Program-made: the position numbers and the translations under genes
In this document: piece after piece, positions 10,601 through 18,809 of the stretch
How the letters are laid out: each line of letters begins with the position of its first letter
How positions within the stretch are numbered: position 1 is the first letter of the stretch
The notes under the pieces: model-generated
The model's database searches: none
Seen by the model: the letters and a program-made list of their open reading frames with translations, nothing else
What the model was told of the DNA's origin: nothing
Source: Prolixibacteraceae bacterium
GTDB lineage: Bacteria > Bacteroidota > Bacteroidia > Bacteroidales > Prolixibacteraceae
Length of the DNA: 64,000 nucleotides
Direction of reading: 5' to 3'
NCBI GenBank assembly: GCA_028683385.1
Contig: JAQUIJ010000002.1
Span: 62,001-126,000 of the forward strand

Positions 10601-11312
10601 GATGGTTGCCTTTGTAGCGTTTGATTTCGCGGTACAACGAAATCAGAAGAAATATAAAACCAAGCAGATACAAGATAACCGGAATGTAAAGCTTTACCTC
10701 ACTATAGGCTTCGTCTCCTGATGGCAAAACAGTGAAGAGATATTGATTTTTTGAATCGTGTATTTCAGTGGCATTGGTTACCCTCGAAATGTTTATTTTA
10801 TAGCTTGATGGAAGCTTGAACGGTGGTATGTATGAATTTTCGAGGTAATGATTTTCGTACGAATAATTGTTTTTGATGTGTATCAGCCCAATGATCTCGT
10901 AATTGCCTATAATTCTAGTTTGTGCCACAAAAATACCGTTGGGTAGGGTGATTAATTTATTGGCAACCGAGACCTTGTTTGGGATATTCTGAAATGCAAA
11001 TTGGTTGCTCGACCAGTAAATCATTTTCCACTTTTTGTAAATGACAAAGCCGAGGCCTTCATCTTCATACAAATGGTTTAATTCGGAAAAGGTTGATGAG
11101 TAATTTTCAGCCGATAAGCTGTCGTTTATTTTTAGCTCCGTTTTAGTAAGGTACTTCGAGAGTTTTAGTTCCTGATCGAGTAGGGTCTTTTGGAAATTCT
11201 GAATGACTTTTGCTTCAGGATGATTTTTTAGGGTTTGGTTTTCCAGAATAGCTGCCAACAAAATGAACAGGATGGCAAGAAAAAATAATATGTGTTCTCT
11301 GAATACCTTCAT
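7635..11312 (-). CDS. Very large multi-membrane sensor histidine kinase
   Basis: A 1225-residue hybrid of a membrane domain and a histidine kinase. Approximate order: TM1 (7-24), extracytoplasmic domain (25-205), a bundle of about eight TM helices (208-465), a second extracytoplasmic domain (466-703), two TM helices (704-765), a third, Cache-like sensor region (770-905), a TM helix (912-935), HAMP (935-990), HisKA with H1008 in AHEIKNPLTPMKL, and HATPase (about 1105-1215) with DNGTGI and GMGLGLSIVKNIV boxes. The HAMP-HEIKNPLTP arrangement resembles NtrY-type kinases, whose partners are often sigma-54 activators; no response regulator is adjacent. Ligand unknown. It starts 50 bp after rlmH ends. 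Confidence 0.88.
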   Translation of the reverse strand: MKVFREHILFFLAILFILLAAILENQTLKNHPEAKVIQNFQKTLLDQELKLSKYLTKTELKINDSLSAENYSSTFSELNHLYEDEGLGFVIYKKWKMIYWSSNQFAFQNIPNKVSVANKLITLPNGIFVAQTRIIGNYEIIGLIHIKNNYSYENHYLENSYIPPFKLPSSYKINISRVTNATEIHDSKNQYLFTVLPSGDEAYSEVKLYIPVILYLLGFIFLLISLYREIKRYKGNHPFLKMLSLFIAFSFLYWVHITLKIPAILNHVGLFSAQFYAISKWLPSLGDFFLITILFFFWSLVFANEFSSTELLRKKLIIPAFAFVGLLYQVVGFMIENLISNSNISYKLNRITDIDQYSVSAYLAIAMLLFSVFLIHLRIIQRTEHLNRKNLFLRLNLVAVFTSIILCVFFPSGWAYILLLFFAVNSLQCLIKKMHISLFSLSYSILFISLFSVISLMLVYNTVKKRDLDVQKLRATTLSSEQDPVAEVLLSRMQEKFKADSIIPTLLTPPYTDLSNYLTRAYFSGYFRKYDIQTYFCTATDSVMVQPENILEPCFPFFENMIERSGIRILNSDFYFMNNLNGRISYLGKLHYPNPNNANGTSIFIEIDSKIISEGIGFPELLIDQSLAKPFRYKYLSYAKYFDDELVNFSGDYTYNYYLQSYNIESYNTEFQLLNWGGYNHLIYNIDEKNHIIVSNRSLTFVDYLISFPYIFVFYFAFVLTIILIRNSDMRTLLIPSDLRFRIQGSIISVVLISHLFVATGTIYYNIQEYRTRHQVDLQEKIKSISEEIKDRLVYVNSINPELQEWLYGELNKLSNIFRTDINIYNVNGQLLATSRPEIFDKGLTSDRIDSKAFYELSERFQLKYFQPEKIGSLSYLSAYEPIINNKGDYLGYLNLPYFTREDDLKQGISTFIVAFINLYLILFLASVIIAIFLSNKITQPLTLIREKLRGIQLGTKNEHINYQSEDEIGALVREYNHKVDDLVESAELLARSERESAWREMAKQIAHEIKNPLTPMKLNIQYLQRAKEEGNEHYDDFFNRVTKNMIEQIDTLSGIATEFSNFAQIPKAKNEVFNLIEVVQNVCSLFEPNQNLHFVLEMNNLTEVKVFIDKEQFSRAFLNLVKNAIQAIPADQKGEIQITINTNKSAAVIQISDNGTGISVEAQENLFQPNFTTKTSGMGLGLSIVKNIVDNFGGKIWYTTEMNEGTTFYVEIPLFKPESGVKKA

Positions 11313-11362
11313 AATACAAAATAATCATTTTTATGCTTCAATCCCGAATGTCTTTAGCCAAT

Positions 11363-11836
11363 TTATTGATGATGATAGGGTTCTCCCTTCAAGATAGTCA
11401 TTGCACGGTAAAGCTGTTCCAGAAAAATCAACCGAACCATTTGGTGCGAAAAGGTCATTTTCGAAAGACTCATCTTTCCGTTTGCCCGTGAATAAACGCT
11501 TCCTGAAAATCCGTACGGTCCACCAATGACAAAGACCAACCGTTTAATTCCTGAGACCATTTTTTTCTCCAAAAAGCGTGCAAATTCTACCGAAGAAGCT
11601 TCCATCCCTTGTTCGTCGAGCAAAAATAATTCGTCGGAGGTGGTTAGTTGCTGGAGAATGAGCTCTCCTTCCTTTTCTTTCTGTTGGTCTTCACTTAGGT
11701 TTTTAGAGTTCTTAATGTCTGGTATTGCTTTCATTTCAAAAGAGATATAATGAGGTATTCGTTTCAGGAAGACTTCAAGTCCTTTTTGCAAATAAGCTTC
11801 GTCAGTTTTACCGATTACCAGCAGGCATATTCTCAT
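11363..11836 (-). CDS. rlmH: 23S rRNA (pseudouridine1915-N3)-methyltransferase RlmH
   Basis: A 157-residue SPOUT methyltransferase, the family's normal length. It methylates N3 of pseudouridine 1915 in helix 69 of 23S rRNA using SAM. The trefoil-knot SAM site is seen as FVIGGPYGFS (about residues 101-110), followed by KMSLSKMTFSHQMVRLIFLEQLYRA and the C-terminal LKGEPYHHQ, all strongly conserved in RlmH. Expressed upstream of the sensor kinase on the same strand. Confidence 0.97.
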   Translation of the reverse strand: MRICLLVIGKTDEAYLQKGLEVFLKRIPHYISFEMKAIPDIKNSKNLSEDQQKEKEGELILQQLTTSDELFLLDEQGMEASSVEFARFLEKKMVSGIKRLVFVIGGPYGFSGSVYSRANGKMSLSKMTFSHQMVRLIFLEQLYRAMTILKGEPYHHQ

Positions 11837-11994
11837 GAGTTCGCGTTTCAGTTAAAGATTCTAATTTTCGTTTTTTAAATTGATTTTTCAGGTATATGAA
11901 ATTTGTTACCTTTACAAAGGTATTTGTTTAAATAAAAAATTGCACGGTTTTTGGTAATGATTCATGCTGAGACGAATTTGTACGAAAATTATTA

Positions 11995-12393
11995 ATGATG
12001 AAAAATTTTAAATTGAAACTAATATCCTTCGTGTTCGGGTTTTTTGCTCTGGCAACCGCTTCTTTTGCTCAGATTCCCAATGAAATTGTGACAAGTATAC
12101 AGAGTGGCAATGATGTTACTTTAGCCGCTTATTTCAATGAAAATGTTGAATTGGTTGTCGAATCGCACGATGATGTTTATAGCAAATCGCAGGCTCAGCA
12201 AATTGTTGCGGAGTTTTTTAAATCGAACAAGCCCAAGCAGTTCAGTATCATTCATCAAGGTGGAAAAGAAGACGCCCGTTATGCTATTGGTAGCCTGACT
12301 ACTGCTACCGGTGCTTTCCGTGTGTATTTTTTATTGAGGATTAAAAATAACAGTACTCTAATTCACCAGTTAAAAATTGAAAAACAGGGCTAA
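11995..12393 (+). CDS. DUF4783 domain-containing secreted protein
   Basis: A 132-residue protein with a signal peptide (MMKNFKLKLISFVFGFFALATASFAQ) and a small NTF2-like alpha+beta domain of the DUF4783 group known from Bacteroidota. Function unknown. The start could also be the second ATG at 11998. The stop codon TAA overlaps the ATG of the next gene by one base (TAATG at 12391-12395), so translation of the YihY-like protein is probably coupled. Confidence 0.8.
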   Translation: MMKNFKLKLISFVFGFFALATASFAQIPNEIVTSIQSGNDVTLAAYFNENVELVVESHDDVYSKSQAQQIVAEFFKSNKPKQFSIIHQGGKEDARYAIGSLTTATGAFRVYFLLRIKNNSTLIHQLKIEKQG

Positions 12394-13358
12394 TGCCTGA
12401 TAGACTCTCGAAAAAACTGATTTCCATTTGGGAAAGTATACTGGTCAAGGCAAAACGGGTTACTCTCCCCGGACTTGATGGAATGGCAATCTATGATGTG
12501 ATGGTTTTTTTCTGGCGCAGCATAGTCGATGGGGCTTTATCTACGCGCGCTTCAGCTATTGCATTCAGCTTTTTTGTTGCTCTTTTTCCGCTCATTATCT
12601 TTCTGTTCACTCTCATCCCATATGTTCCGGTCGATAATTTCCAGAATGAACTTTTCCTTTTAATTAAGGATATGGTTCCTGAAAATACGTTCAAAGCCAT
12701 CGAAGAAACTGTTATGGATATCTTAACCCGTCAGCGGGGAGATTTACTCTCTCTTGGTTTTTTCATGGCCCTCGTTTTCTCGACCAATGGGTTTGCTTCG
12801 ATGATGACAGCATTCGATGCTTCGCTTCATAGTTTCGAACGTCGTACCTGGCTTGGACAGCGACTGATTGCTTTGTTGCTTTTGATTATCATGTCGGTTT
12901 TGCTTGCTGTTGCAATCACCTTGATTACGTATGGTCAGTATTTTATCAACTTCATGGTCGCGAATGGATATTTTAAAGACCATTTTACAATTATTTTGCT
13001 TTCGATCTCGAAATGGATTGTCATTCTATTTTTGTTTTTCATGGCCAATTCATTTCTGTATTACCTTGCTCCGGCCAAGAAAACCAAATGGCGTTTTATT
13101 TCCGCTGGAGGCACTTTGTCTACCGTTCTGAGTGTAGTAACTTTTTTGGGATTTACTTATTACATCAATCGTTTTGGTCAGTATAACAAGTTGTATGGAT
13201 CAATCGGAACCTTGCTGGTTATTTTGCTGCTCATGTATCTGATGTCGATGATTCTTCTGATCGGATTTGAATTGAATGCCAGTATTAACGAAGCAGTTAA
13301 ACATTCAAAGGGAGGTTTTCTACACACAAAAAACAGAATTGACACTATTGACTCTTGA
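12393..13358 (+). CDS. YihY/virulence factor BrkB family membrane protein
   Basis: A 321-residue inner-membrane protein with six predicted TM helices. Family-typical segments are TRASAIAFSFFVALFPLIIFL, NGFASMMTAFDASLH and YYINRFGQYNKLYGSIGTLLVILLLMY. Once annotated as ribonuclease BN by mistake; the real function is unknown, with proposals including lipid or solute transport. Coupled to DUF4783 by a one-base overlap. No clear terminator follows before the convergent rhomboid gene. Confidence 0.9.
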   Translation: MPDRLSKKLISIWESILVKAKRVTLPGLDGMAIYDVMVFFWRSIVDGALSTRASAIAFSFFVALFPLIIFLFTLIPYVPVDNFQNELFLLIKDMVPENTFKAIEETVMDILTRQRGDLLSLGFFMALVFSTNGFASMMTAFDASLHSFERRTWLGQRLIALLLLIIMSVLLAVAITLITYGQYFINFMVANGYFKDHFTIILLSISKWIVILFLFFMANSFLYYLAPAKKTKWRFISAGGTLSTVLSVVTFLGFTYYINRFGQYNKLYGSIGTLLVILLLMYLMSMILLIGFELNASINEAVKHSKGGFLHTKNRIDTIDS

Positions 13359-13408
13359 ACCAGCTTCTCAATTTGCGATCTTCGGAATTCTGTCTCCGTT
13401 CTTTTTAT

Positions 13409-14278
13409 TTATTTCCCCATCCTGAAAAGAATCTCTTTTTCTTCTTTCGATAAGGAATCGTAGCCCGACTTACTTATTTTTTCAAGTATTTCGTTCATGC
13501 GTTTTTGATCCTGATTTTTCTGTCGGTTGTACTCAATGTCATCTACCGGTTTTCGATAGCTAACTTTTACTTTGGGCTTTGGGCTGAAGGTCTTTTTCAG
13601 GCTTGAAAACAATCCATTTACACTTTTGCCGGGATCAATTCCCCGTCGCAACTGCAACACATAAATCACTCCCCAGAAAGCTCCACCCAGATGAGCCAGG
13701 TTACCTCCTGCATTGGTCGACGAAATGCCAATCACATACATCAAAACCGACACGAGCGCAATGTATTTCATTTTCACCGGCCCGATAAACATCAAATGAA
13801 GTGTGTGGTTTGGAGCATGTACAGCCAATGCGGTAACGATTGCAATTACTGAAGCCGATGCGCCAAGGAGTCTGGAGTCAGAAACCATATGCGAAAACAC
13901 GGGAAATAAATTATATCCGGCCACATAGAATAATCCTCCGGAGATACCTCCCAGTAAATAAATTGTAATCAGTTTTCCCTGATCAAAATAAGTCAGGAAA
14001 ATCTGCCCCATCCAATAGAGCCAAAGTAAATTGAACAAGATGTGCAGGAATTCAAAATGCAGAAACATGTAGGTAATCAATGTCCATGGGCGGCTTGCCA
14101 ACAGACCAAAATCTGCCGGAAGAGCCAGCCAGTCCATAAAAGGGAAAGGCGTTCCGGAAAGGAAAAAGAACACATTTAAAATCCGGAAAACAAGGAAAAC
14201 CCCAAGATTAATGTAGATCAGTCGGGTCAGTGCTGATCCTTCTCTAAATGATTCCTTTATTTCGTCCCAGATGGTCAT
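13409..14278 (-). CDS. Rhomboid family intramembrane serine protease (copy 1)
   Basis: A 289-residue rhomboid with six TM helices and a basic cytoplasmic tail of about 60 residues. The catalytic serine is S141 in GASA and the histidine H196 in LAHLGG; the canonical GxSG is GASA here, an Ala in the last position. Start MTIWDEIKESF is chosen over an ATG 39 bp upstream because it matches the short N-terminus before the first TM helix. Rhomboids cleave TM substrates within the membrane. It lies next to a second rhomboid, 77 bp apart and co-oriented. Confidence 0.88.
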   Translation of the reverse strand: MTIWDEIKESFREGSALTRLIYINLGVFLVFRILNVFFFLSGTPFPFMDWLALPADFGLLASRPWTLITYMFLHFEFLHILFNLLWLYWMGQIFLTYFDQGKLITIYLLGGISGGLFYVAGYNLFPVFSHMVSDSRLLGASASVIAIVTALAVHAPNHTLHLMFIGPVKMKYIALVSVLMYVIGISSTNAGGNLAHLGGAFWGVIYVLQLRRGIDPGKSVNGLFSSLKKTFSPKPKVKVSYRKPVDDIEYNRQKNQDQKRMNEILEKISKSGYDSLSKEEKEILFRMGK

Positions 14279-14355
14279 GTTCAAGTTAAATGATTTGAAA
14301 ATTAGTGAATTTGACAATTAAAAAATCAATCCTTCAGTCCTTCAATCCATCTGTA

Positions 14356-15093
14356 TTAATAAAAATTCCTTGTGTTTCGGTTCCAGTATCTGATCAGGAA
14401 AAAACCAAAGAGCATTCCACCCAAATGCGCAAAATGCGCAATATTTGCACCCATTCCTGTAATTCCACTGAAAAGTTCGATGGCGCCATAACCAGCTACA
14501 AAATATTTGGCTTTGATTGGAATCGGTGGGAACAATAACATGAGTTCGGTATTCGGGAAAAGCATCCCAAAGCCAAGTAAAATGCCAAATACTGCTCCTG
14601 AAGCTCCAACAGTTGGCGTATTTAAAATCATATTTAATTTGCCAGCCGGGCCAACCCAATTTTGTCCTTGTTGTATTAACGCAGCGCCTTGATTAAACAC
14701 AGCCTGAACGTCCTGAGGGTTCATTTTCGAAGCGTAGTATTGAAATTCCATGTAATTCACAAAGGTGTGAAGTGCTGCCGCCCCGAGTCCGGTTACAAAA
14801 TAGTAGATGAAGAAACGTTTCGGACCCCAAACACTTTCCAGAACGCGGCCAAACATCCAAAGCGCGAACATGTTAAATGCCAGATGCATAAATCCACCGT
14901 GCATAAACATGTGGGTAACCAATTGATATGGCTTGAAATCGGGCGATTGAATGTAGTGTAATCCTAAAATATTAGTCAGATCAATTCCCTTCATCTCAAG
15001 AATGTAGGTTGCAGCCAACATGAGCACATTGATAATGATCAGGTTTTTTACAACCGGAGGAATTGTATTGATACTGGGTCTGAAATTTTGCAT
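14356..15093 (-). CDS. Rhomboid family intramembrane serine protease (copy 2)
   Basis: A 245-residue rhomboid with the complete GxSG motif (VGASGAVFG, S165) and the catalytic histidine in FAHLGGMLFG (H223). HGGFMHLAFNMFALWMFG in TM2 is the conserved HxxxN region. It diverges from copy 1 in length and loops and carries a longer loop between TM3 and TM4 (the MNPQDVQAVFNQGAALIQQG region). Probably transcribed upstream of copy 1. Confidence 0.92.
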   Translation of the reverse strand: MQNFRPSINTIPPVVKNLIIINVLMLAATYILEMKGIDLTNILGLHYIQSPDFKPYQLVTHMFMHGGFMHLAFNMFALWMFGRVLESVWGPKRFFIYYFVTGLGAAALHTFVNYMEFQYYASKMNPQDVQAVFNQGAALIQQGQNWVGPAGKLNMILNTPTVGASGAVFGILLGFGMLFPNTELMLLFPPIPIKAKYFVAGYGAIELFSGITGMGANIAHFAHLGGMLFGFFLIRYWNRNTRNFY

Positions 15094-15221
15094 TGCTATT
15101 CGTTTTTTATTTCTACTAATTTGCGACTTGCGATTCGCATCTCAAGATTCGCACCAACTTTAAACTTTGAACATTAAACTTAAAACTTTCTCAGCCAAAG
15201 TAAGACTTTTCCGTCAAAATG

Positions 15222-17072
15222 TCATTTCAATAATTTTTCAAAATCTTCCAATGGCATAATCGAGAGTATTTTTTTCCCTTTCGGCGAAAAATTGGGTGTC
15301 TGACAGGCAAATAAGTTGTCAATCAGTTCGCTGATTTCGCCCGGTTTTAACGCATGTCCATATGGAATGGCTGATGCTTGTGCCAGCGAAATGGCAACTG
15401 TTTCCCTTGCTTTTTCCTGAAGGCTGACCGGTGAATTTTTATATGCCTCCAGCAAACTCTCAATAATTTCGACGGGCGACGAAGTATTCAGAACTCCCGG
15501 TGTCCCGTTAATAATAAAACTATTTTTGCCAAAATCGCGGATATCGAAGCCCAAAGCCCCCAAATCGGGCAAAATACTGGTGAGCAAAGTTGCATCCGAA
15601 GCATTCAGTTCAAACGTTTCGGGGAAAAGCTGTTGCTGGCTGGCTACTTCGTTGTTCTCCAAAACCTGCATCAATCGTTCGTACAAAATTCGCTCGTGCG
15701 CCCGTTTTTGGTCAATCACCATTAGTCCTGATTTAACAGGTGTCAGGATGTATTTGTTTTTAAACTGAACTGAACTTTTGGTGGTTTGTTGCTCTTCAAT
15801 CCGAAATTGTACTGGTTCTTCGTCCTGATTTTCAGGTTTTGCACCGAAATCGGGCTCCAACCCTTTGTAAAGCGATTGCCAATTCGTCGGATTTGGTCGT
15901 TCAACCGGACGTGATGAAAAACTACTTCCCGCTCCGGAGTAATTTTTTGATGGAGTTTGCGTCTCGAATGGATTGTAATTTGGATTCACCTTGATTTCGG
16001 GCATGGCGACTTCATCAAAATTGTGTCTTGCCATTGGAATCTCAACACTTCCGGCCTGATCAAAATCAATAGACGGAACAATGTTGAATTTTCCGAGCGC
16101 TTCGCGAACAGAGGCCTGAAGTATTTGCCAGATGGCTGATTCGTTCTCGAATTTGATTTCCGTTTTGGTCGGGTGAATGTTCACGTCAATATCTGCCGGA
16201 TCGAGATCGAACGAGATGAAATACGACGGAATGGCATCGGGTGGAAGTATTTTTTCGTAGGCCTGCATAATTGCCCGGTGGAAAAACGGATGTTTCATGT
16301 ACCGTTTGTTCACGAAAAAGAATTGTTCGCCAAAGGTTTTTCGGGCAAATTTGGGCTGCCCGATAAATCCTGATATTTTGACCAATGTCGTTTCCGTATC
16401 AATCGGGATCAGGCTCTGGTTGATGTTCTTTCCGAAGATGGAAACAATGCGCACCCGTTTGTTGGAACCTGCCAGTTCGTATATGGCCGATCCATTGTGG
16501 TGCAGCGAAAGCGAAATTTCGGGATTGGCCAACGCAATGCGCTGTATTTCATTGATGATGTGCTTCAATTCTGCCGGATTCGACTTCAGGAATTTACGTC
16601 GCGCCGGAACATTAAAAAACAGGTTTTTAATCTGGAAATTGGTGCCGTTGTCGCAGCTTACCGGTTCCTGAGTGATGATGTTCGATCCGGAGATGTGAAT
16701 GAAAGTTCCCAGGTCGTGATCGTGTTCTTTGGTGCGGAGTTCAACATCGGCAATGGCTGCGATGGAAGCCAGCGCTTCGCCGCGAAAGCCCATGGTGCGA
16801 ATCGCAAAAATATCGTTGGCTGACCTGATTTTTGAGGTGGCATGGCGCTCAAAGGCCATTCGGGCATCGGTGTCCGACATGCCGCTGCCGTTATCGATGA
16901 TCTGGATCAGTGTTCGTCCGGCATCTTTAATGTTTACTTTGATCTGGGTTGCTCCCGCATCAATCGCATTTTCAACCAGTTCTTTTACTACCGAAGCAGG
17001 CCGTTGAATGACCTCGCCCGCAGCAATCTGGTTGGCAACCGAATCTGGAAGTAATTGGATAATATCTGCCAC
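15222..17072 (-). CDS. mutL: DNA mismatch repair endonuclease MutL
   Basis: A 616-residue MutL. The N-terminal GHKL ATPase has ELVENAIDAGA (N35), DNGSGM and GFRGEALASI; the transducer domain extends to about 335, followed by a low-complexity linker and a C-terminal dimerisation/endonuclease domain from about 430. The endonuclease motif region reads DQKRAHERILYE (starting at D454), with Lys in the position of the usual His of DQHA. MutL couples MutS mismatch recognition to strand incision. mutS lies 1.7 kb away on the other strand with one gene between. Confidence 0.97.
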   Translation of the reverse strand: MADIIQLLPDSVANQIAAGEVIQRPASVVKELVENAIDAGATQIKVNIKDAGRTLIQIIDNGSGMSDTDARMAFERHATSKIRSANDIFAIRTMGFRGEALASIAAIADVELRTKEHDHDLGTFIHISGSNIITQEPVSCDNGTNFQIKNLFFNVPARRKFLKSNPAELKHIINEIQRIALANPEISLSLHHNGSAIYELAGSNKRVRIVSIFGKNINQSLIPIDTETTLVKISGFIGQPKFARKTFGEQFFFVNKRYMKHPFFHRAIMQAYEKILPPDAIPSYFISFDLDPADIDVNIHPTKTEIKFENESAIWQILQASVREALGKFNIVPSIDFDQAGSVEIPMARHNFDEVAMPEIKVNPNYNPFETQTPSKNYSGAGSSFSSRPVERPNPTNWQSLYKGLEPDFGAKPENQDEEPVQFRIEEQQTTKSSVQFKNKYILTPVKSGLMVIDQKRAHERILYERLMQVLENNEVASQQQLFPETFELNASDATLLTSILPDLGALGFDIRDFGKNSFIINGTPGVLNTSSPVEIIESLLEAYKNSPVSLQEKARETVAISLAQASAIPYGHALKPGEISELIDNLFACQTPNFSPKGKKILSIMPLEDFEKLLK

Positions 17073-17180
17073 GTTGAATCTCGCTAATTAATAGGATTGA
17101 GTAGGCAAAAATAGCATTTCTCAGCGACTTTCAAGCAACCGGTTAATCGCGAATGAGTCCAGAATTTTAGCATTTGCCTA

Positions 17181-17276
17181 GTCATTAAAGGTCATTAGGT
17201 CATTCATAGTCATTGTTTGTTGACTGTGCGTGGGATAATGACAACAAATGACGCGAAGCAAATGACAACAAATGAC
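17181..17276. repeat. Array of eight GTCATT hexamers, four forward then four inverted
   Basis: GTCATT occurs at 17181, 17191, 17199 and 17209, then its complement AATGAC at 17237, 17247, 17261 and 17271. Spacings are mostly 8-10 bp, 14 bp once. The array fills the mutL-GNAT intergenic gap and can fold on itself. Confidence 0.7.
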
Positions 17277-17307
17277 TTTAGAACACTGTGATTGCCAACT
17301 GCAACGA

Positions 17308-18465
17308 TTAGAGGTCTTTCCCAAAAATACGAAAGCGCTTGTAAACCCTGCCGCCCATCTTTTCCATTTCAGCCCGAACTTTGGTGTTGTATTCCAGTTC
17401 GAGATGCGAATCGATGACTGTTTTGCCCTGAATGATGGCCGATTGCATGAGTTTTACGCCCATCATAACGTCAAGTCCTTTGCCGCGGTAATCAGGATCG
17501 ATACCACCTAACAGCAAATTGAGTTGTTTCGTTTTTCGGGCCGCAGCAAAAATTCGAAAAATCCCAAATGGGAATAAATATCCTTTTGCTTTTTTTATCC
17601 CATCACCGATATGCGACATGGCAATGACAAAAGCCACAACTTCATTTTGGGAGTTGACCGCTATTTTGATAAAACGCGGATTAATCAGGAACAGATAGCG
17701 GTTGGCAAAATCATCCATTTCGGCTTCAGTAAATGGAGTGAATCCATAAATTTCGGTGAAAGTCTGGTTTAGCAGGCGAAGAACCTTGTGGATATAGGGT
17801 TTTACTTTTCTGCGGGAGGTAAATTCCAGAATGCTTAATCCGGCGTTCATGCGGATTGCCCGTTCCTCTATTTTCAGGTAAAACTCCGGAATCGGGTTTG
17901 GGATTTTGATCTGGTAAACCACCAGATCGACTTCTTTGCTGTAATTGCACTTTTCAACTAATTCGCTCTGGTATGGGAAATTGCAGTTCGAGGCAATAAC
18001 GGCAGGTTCGTCAAATCCTTCAATCAGAAATCCTTGAGGGTCTTTGTCGGAAAATGCCAGAGGGCCGACCAAGCGAGCCATTCCTTTCTGTCGTGCCCAA
18101 TTTTCAATAAATTGAATTAAGGCATTGGCAACTTCTTCGTCGTTCCAGGTTTCGAAGAAGGCAAACCTGGCGTTATTCTCTTGATGTTTTTCGTTGTATT
18201 TGTGGTGGATGATTCCCATAATTCGGCCAACAACTTGTTTGTTCCGGAAGGCCAGCAATAAAACGGTGTCGCACGAATCAAACGATTTGTTTTTCTTCGG
18301 ATTGAAAAACTCCCAGTCGTCCATGTAAATTGGAGGAACCCAATTGGGGTGATTTTGATGGATAGCGGCAGGCAGATGAATGAATTTACTGAGATCTTTT
18401 CTGGTGTAAACTTCCCGAATTTCTATTTTCTGAAGTTTTTCATTTTGAACTGTCATCTGATCCAT
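17308..18465 (-). CDS. GNAT-fold protein of unknown substrate
   Basis: A 385-residue protein resembling a widespread Bacteroidota family with a GNAT-like fold. Seen: an N-terminal KFIHLPAAIHQNHPNWVPPIY segment, an acyl-CoA-binding-like VVGRIMGI strand, RLVGPLAFSDKDPQGFLIEGF in the middle, and RGKGLDVMMGVKLMQSAIIQG near the C-terminus, where a typical GNAT would bind CoA. Similar proteins are sometimes labelled N-acetyltransferase or, doubtfully, GTP cyclohydrolase. No signal peptide. An alternative ATG lies 9 bp downstream (MTVQNEK). Substrate not inferable. Confidence 0.7.
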   Translation of the reverse strand: MDQMTVQNEKLQKIEIREVYTRKDLSKFIHLPAAIHQNHPNWVPPIYMDDWEFFNPKKNKSFDSCDTVLLLAFRNKQVVGRIMGIIHHKYNEKHQENNARFAFFETWNDEEVANALIQFIENWARQKGMARLVGPLAFSDKDPQGFLIEGFDEPAVIASNCNFPYQSELVEKCNYSKEVDLVVYQIKIPNPIPEFYLKIEERAIRMNAGLSILEFTSRRKVKPYIHKVLRLLNQTFTEIYGFTPFTEAEMDDFANRYLFLINPRFIKIAVNSQNEVVAFVIAMSHIGDGIKKAKGYLFPFGIFRIFAAARKTKQLNLLLGGIDPDYRGKGLDVMMGVKLMQSAIIQGKTVIDSHLELEYNTKVRAEMEKMGGRVYKRFRIFGKDL

Positions 18466-18593
18466 TTGCCTGGTTTGTGATGTGTTAAGCTATTCAGAAT
18501 AAAGGCTACAAGATATTTTATTTTTCTGACAGATTGCAATGGTTTTGTAACTGATTTTTAACATAGCGTTGTATTTAGACGGTTATGTCGTCT

Positions 18594-18645
18594 CGTCATG
18601 CTGAACTTCCTGCCCGCACTCTTGGCAGGCGGGGTTTCGGCATCT
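18594..18645. repeat. Nested palindrome containing a relative of the 29-nt element
   Basis: Outer arms GCTGAA (18600-18605) and TTCGGC belong to a GTCATGCTGAA...TTCGGCATCT intergenic palindrome. Inside, at 18609-18634, lies a 26-nt GC-rich palindrome starting CCTGCCCGC and ending GGCAGGCGGGG, clearly related to the 29-nt element found in tRNA T-loops at 21785, 22404 and 27257 but shorter in the centre. Confidence 0.6.
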
Positions 18646-18779
18646 CTGAAAAGATGAAAAATCCAAGTAAAAAACACTGGTTTCAAGTTCAAAAAATCAG
18701 GATTTGGACATTTGATTTTTTGGATTTTGCCTTTGCTGCCGATTTTTTATTTTCGTTTTTTATCCATTTCTTTAAAATG

Positions 18780-18787
18780 TATCTTTG
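18780..18787 (+). promoter_or_regulatory. Bacteroidota -7 box for mutS
   Basis: TATCTTTG matches TAnnTTTG and lies 22 bp before the TTG start codon at 18810. Only a T-rich stretch occupies the -33 position. Confidence 0.5.
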
Positions 18788-18809
18788 CTCATCTTAAAAA
18801 TTCAGATCA

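Larger units (their letters stand above)
18466..18809. other. Divergent intergenic region between GNAT-like gene and mutS
   Basis: 344 bp without a gene. It holds the nested palindrome at 18594-18645 and the mutS -7 box at 18780-18787. I see nothing else supportable. Confidence 0.6.
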
